From: an archaeon
GTDB taxonomy: Archaea; Thermoproteota; Nitrososphaeria; Nitrososphaerales; CADDZS01
NCBI GenBank assembly: GCA_021806865.1
Contig: JAKAPU010000075.1
Location: 1 to 11,597 of the forward strand
Direction: 5' to 3'
Length of the DNA: 11,597 bases
Below are positions 10,620-11,597 of the stretch, piece by piece. The position numbers and the translations under genes were made by a program. Numbering within the stretch: the stretch's first letter is position 1; each line of letters starts with the position of its first letter. The notes under the pieces were generated by a model that had not been told where the DNA came from, searched no databases, and was given only the letters and a program-made list of their open reading frames with translations.

Positions 10620-11597
10620 TTGAAGTTCAATAAAATAACCAGAATAGTGCTGGTGGTTGCCTTCCTTGGGGTCTTGCTCTTCTCTGCTTTTGACTCACCC
10701 AACAACGAAAATTTCAGGGTCAGCGTCGCCCAGGGTTCAGCAAAAGAAGTAGTTGTAATCAACTTCAATGTTCAGGTTGATTCTGGTTCCAGTTCACTTT
10801 TTTCTAGGGCGGTCTCGATCGCGAAAGCAGATCACGCGGCTGCCATAGTGATTAACGAGAACACTCCGGGCGGCTTGGTGAACGACATGCTCCTGATGAT
10901 ACATTCTATATCACAAGCAAACGCCAGTGGAATCCCCGTTTACACATACATCGGAAACGATTCTCTTGCAGCGTCGGCTGGTAGCTACATTGCAATGTCG
11001 ACCAGCAGAATATTCATGGGGCCGGGGTCGCAAATAGGGCCTTCAACTCCGATCGTCGTAGGAGGTACCGCTTTAGAGCAAAACCACACTGCTGGGGCAA
11101 TGCTCAGCCTGATGATTTCACTTGCGCAAGCTCATGGGAGGAACACGACGGCCGCATTCCAGATGGTCGTAAACGACATTGCCTACTCTTACTCCCAGGC
11201 GCTAGCCTACCACGTGGCAGACCAGAGCTCAAACAGCCTTTCTCAGACGCTTCAGGATCTCAACCTTTCGAGCGCAACGGTTGTCACGGTGAGCGAAAAC
11301 CTGCCGGAGCAGCTCGTCAGCTTTGTTTCAAACCCAACGGTCGATGGAATACTGCTTCTCATAGGGATCGTCGCAATAACTCTTGACTTCCTGCATCCCA
11401 CCGTGATACTTTCCATCGCGGGTCTGGTCCTGATCGCGCTGGCTCTGATCGGAGCCGAAGCAATACAGAGCGGCGCAACCTCTTCTGCGATTGCTGTCCC
11501 GTTAGTACTTTTCGCGGCCGCTGCTGCCCTAATCGTCTTTGAATTAAAGACGGGACACGGTTTCTTGATGTTTGCCGGAGTCGTCATCGGAGCCTTC
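10620..11597 (+). CDS. NfeD/ClpP-class membrane serine protease homologue (partial, lacks catalytic lysine)
   Basis: The frame is open from TTG 10620 to the right edge (326 codons). A signal anchor (KFNKITRIVLVVAFLGVLLF, 2-21) precedes a ClpP-like domain: INENTPGG (78-85), then SLAASAGSYIAM (115-126) with the nucleophile S119, GPGSQIGPSTPI (134-145) and AHGRN (171-175). Four hydrophobic segments follow from residue 243, ending with FELKTGHG, as in full-length NfeD proteins. Such proteins cleave membrane-associated substrates (stomatin in Pyrococcus) with a Ser-Lys dyad. The lysine normally sits 19 residues before the N of GRN; here that position is H156, and no lysine occurs between residues 69 and 310. 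The GTG at 10575 is an alternative start adding 15 residues with a CxxC, but the TTG gives a normal signal peptide. A stomatin gene often follows, outside the window. Confidence 0.85.
   Translation, partial: MKFNKITRIVLVVAFLGVLLFSAFDSPNNENFRVSVAQGSAKEVVVINFNVQVDSGSSSLFSRAVSIAKADHAAAIVINENTPGGLVNDMLLMIHSISQANASGIPVYTYIGNDSLAASAGSYIAMSTSRIFMGPGSQIGPSTPIVVGGTALEQNHTAGAMLSLMISLAQAHGRNTTAAFQMVVNDIAYSYSQALAYHVADQSSNSLSQTLQDLNLSSATVVTVSENLPEQLVSFVSNPTVDGILLLIGIVAITLDFLHPTVILSIAGLVLIALALIGAEAIQSGATSSAIAVPLVLFAAAAALIVFELKTGHGFLMFAGVVIGAF

Noticed and set aside
11252..11587. Minus-strand 111-codon frame in the NfeD homologue
   Set aside because: It is antisense to the membrane-spanning part of the NfeD homologue and shows no features of its own.

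Overview
The window looks like a chromosomal segment of an archaeon, most likely from the TACK group (Nitrososphaerota/Thaumarchaeota or a relative). This rests on several things seen here: frequent AGG/AGA arginine and ATA isoleucine codons; many GTG and TTG starts; TATA-like boxes placed so that some transcripts would be leaderless; a V4R-domain protein, a DUF217-type VapB antitoxin and an Ard1/RimI-like acetyltransferase; and an enoyl-CoA hydratase next to enolase. No rRNA, tRNA, CRISPR array or transposase was found. Placement below the level of archaea is inference.

Layout. 1-813 (minus, cut by the left edge) encodes a secreted surface protein with a signal peptide, a Ser/Thr/Asn-rich ectodomain and a Thr/Ser stalk built on a 42-bp repeat. 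A 419-bp gap separates it from a divergent GalE-like sugar-nucleotide epimerase (1233-2210), which could supply sugars for glycosylating such a protein. 2488-3670 holds three small genes: a defective zinc-ribbon protein and two convergent small membrane proteins. 3671-4149 is non-coding and the strangest part of the window. It has palindromes, a predicted three-way-junction fold and runs of four to seven G that form an ideal G-quadruplex motif, with a second related G/C block 120 bp further on. An orphan VapB antitoxin (minus) borders it.

4444-7621 is a compact operon: M29-like aminopeptidase, enolase (23-nt overlap) and enoyl-CoA hydratase (12-nt gap). All expected catalytic residues of the last two are present, so this is central metabolism: gluconeogenesis/glycolysis plus CoA-thioester chemistry, the latter perhaps in the 3-hydroxypropionate/4-hydroxybutyrate cycle. 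Converging on it from the right is a minus-strand pair, a RimI-like acetyltransferase (8702-8214) and a V4R-domain protein (8171-7623).

8974-10309 holds two plus-strand genes that may act on nucleic acid. One is an unrecognised 264-residue protein whose N-terminus resembles an OB fold and whose middle resembles a winged helix. The other is a 141-residue protein with an acidic head, a coiled coil and a histone-H1-like Lys/Pro/Ala tail. The right edge cuts an NfeD/ClpP-class membrane protease homologue (from 10620) that keeps the catalytic serine but has no lysine anywhere in its protease domain.

The best leads are the G-rich structured element, the lysine-less NfeD, the possible OB-fold/winged-helix protein and the structured spacer at 2798-2875.
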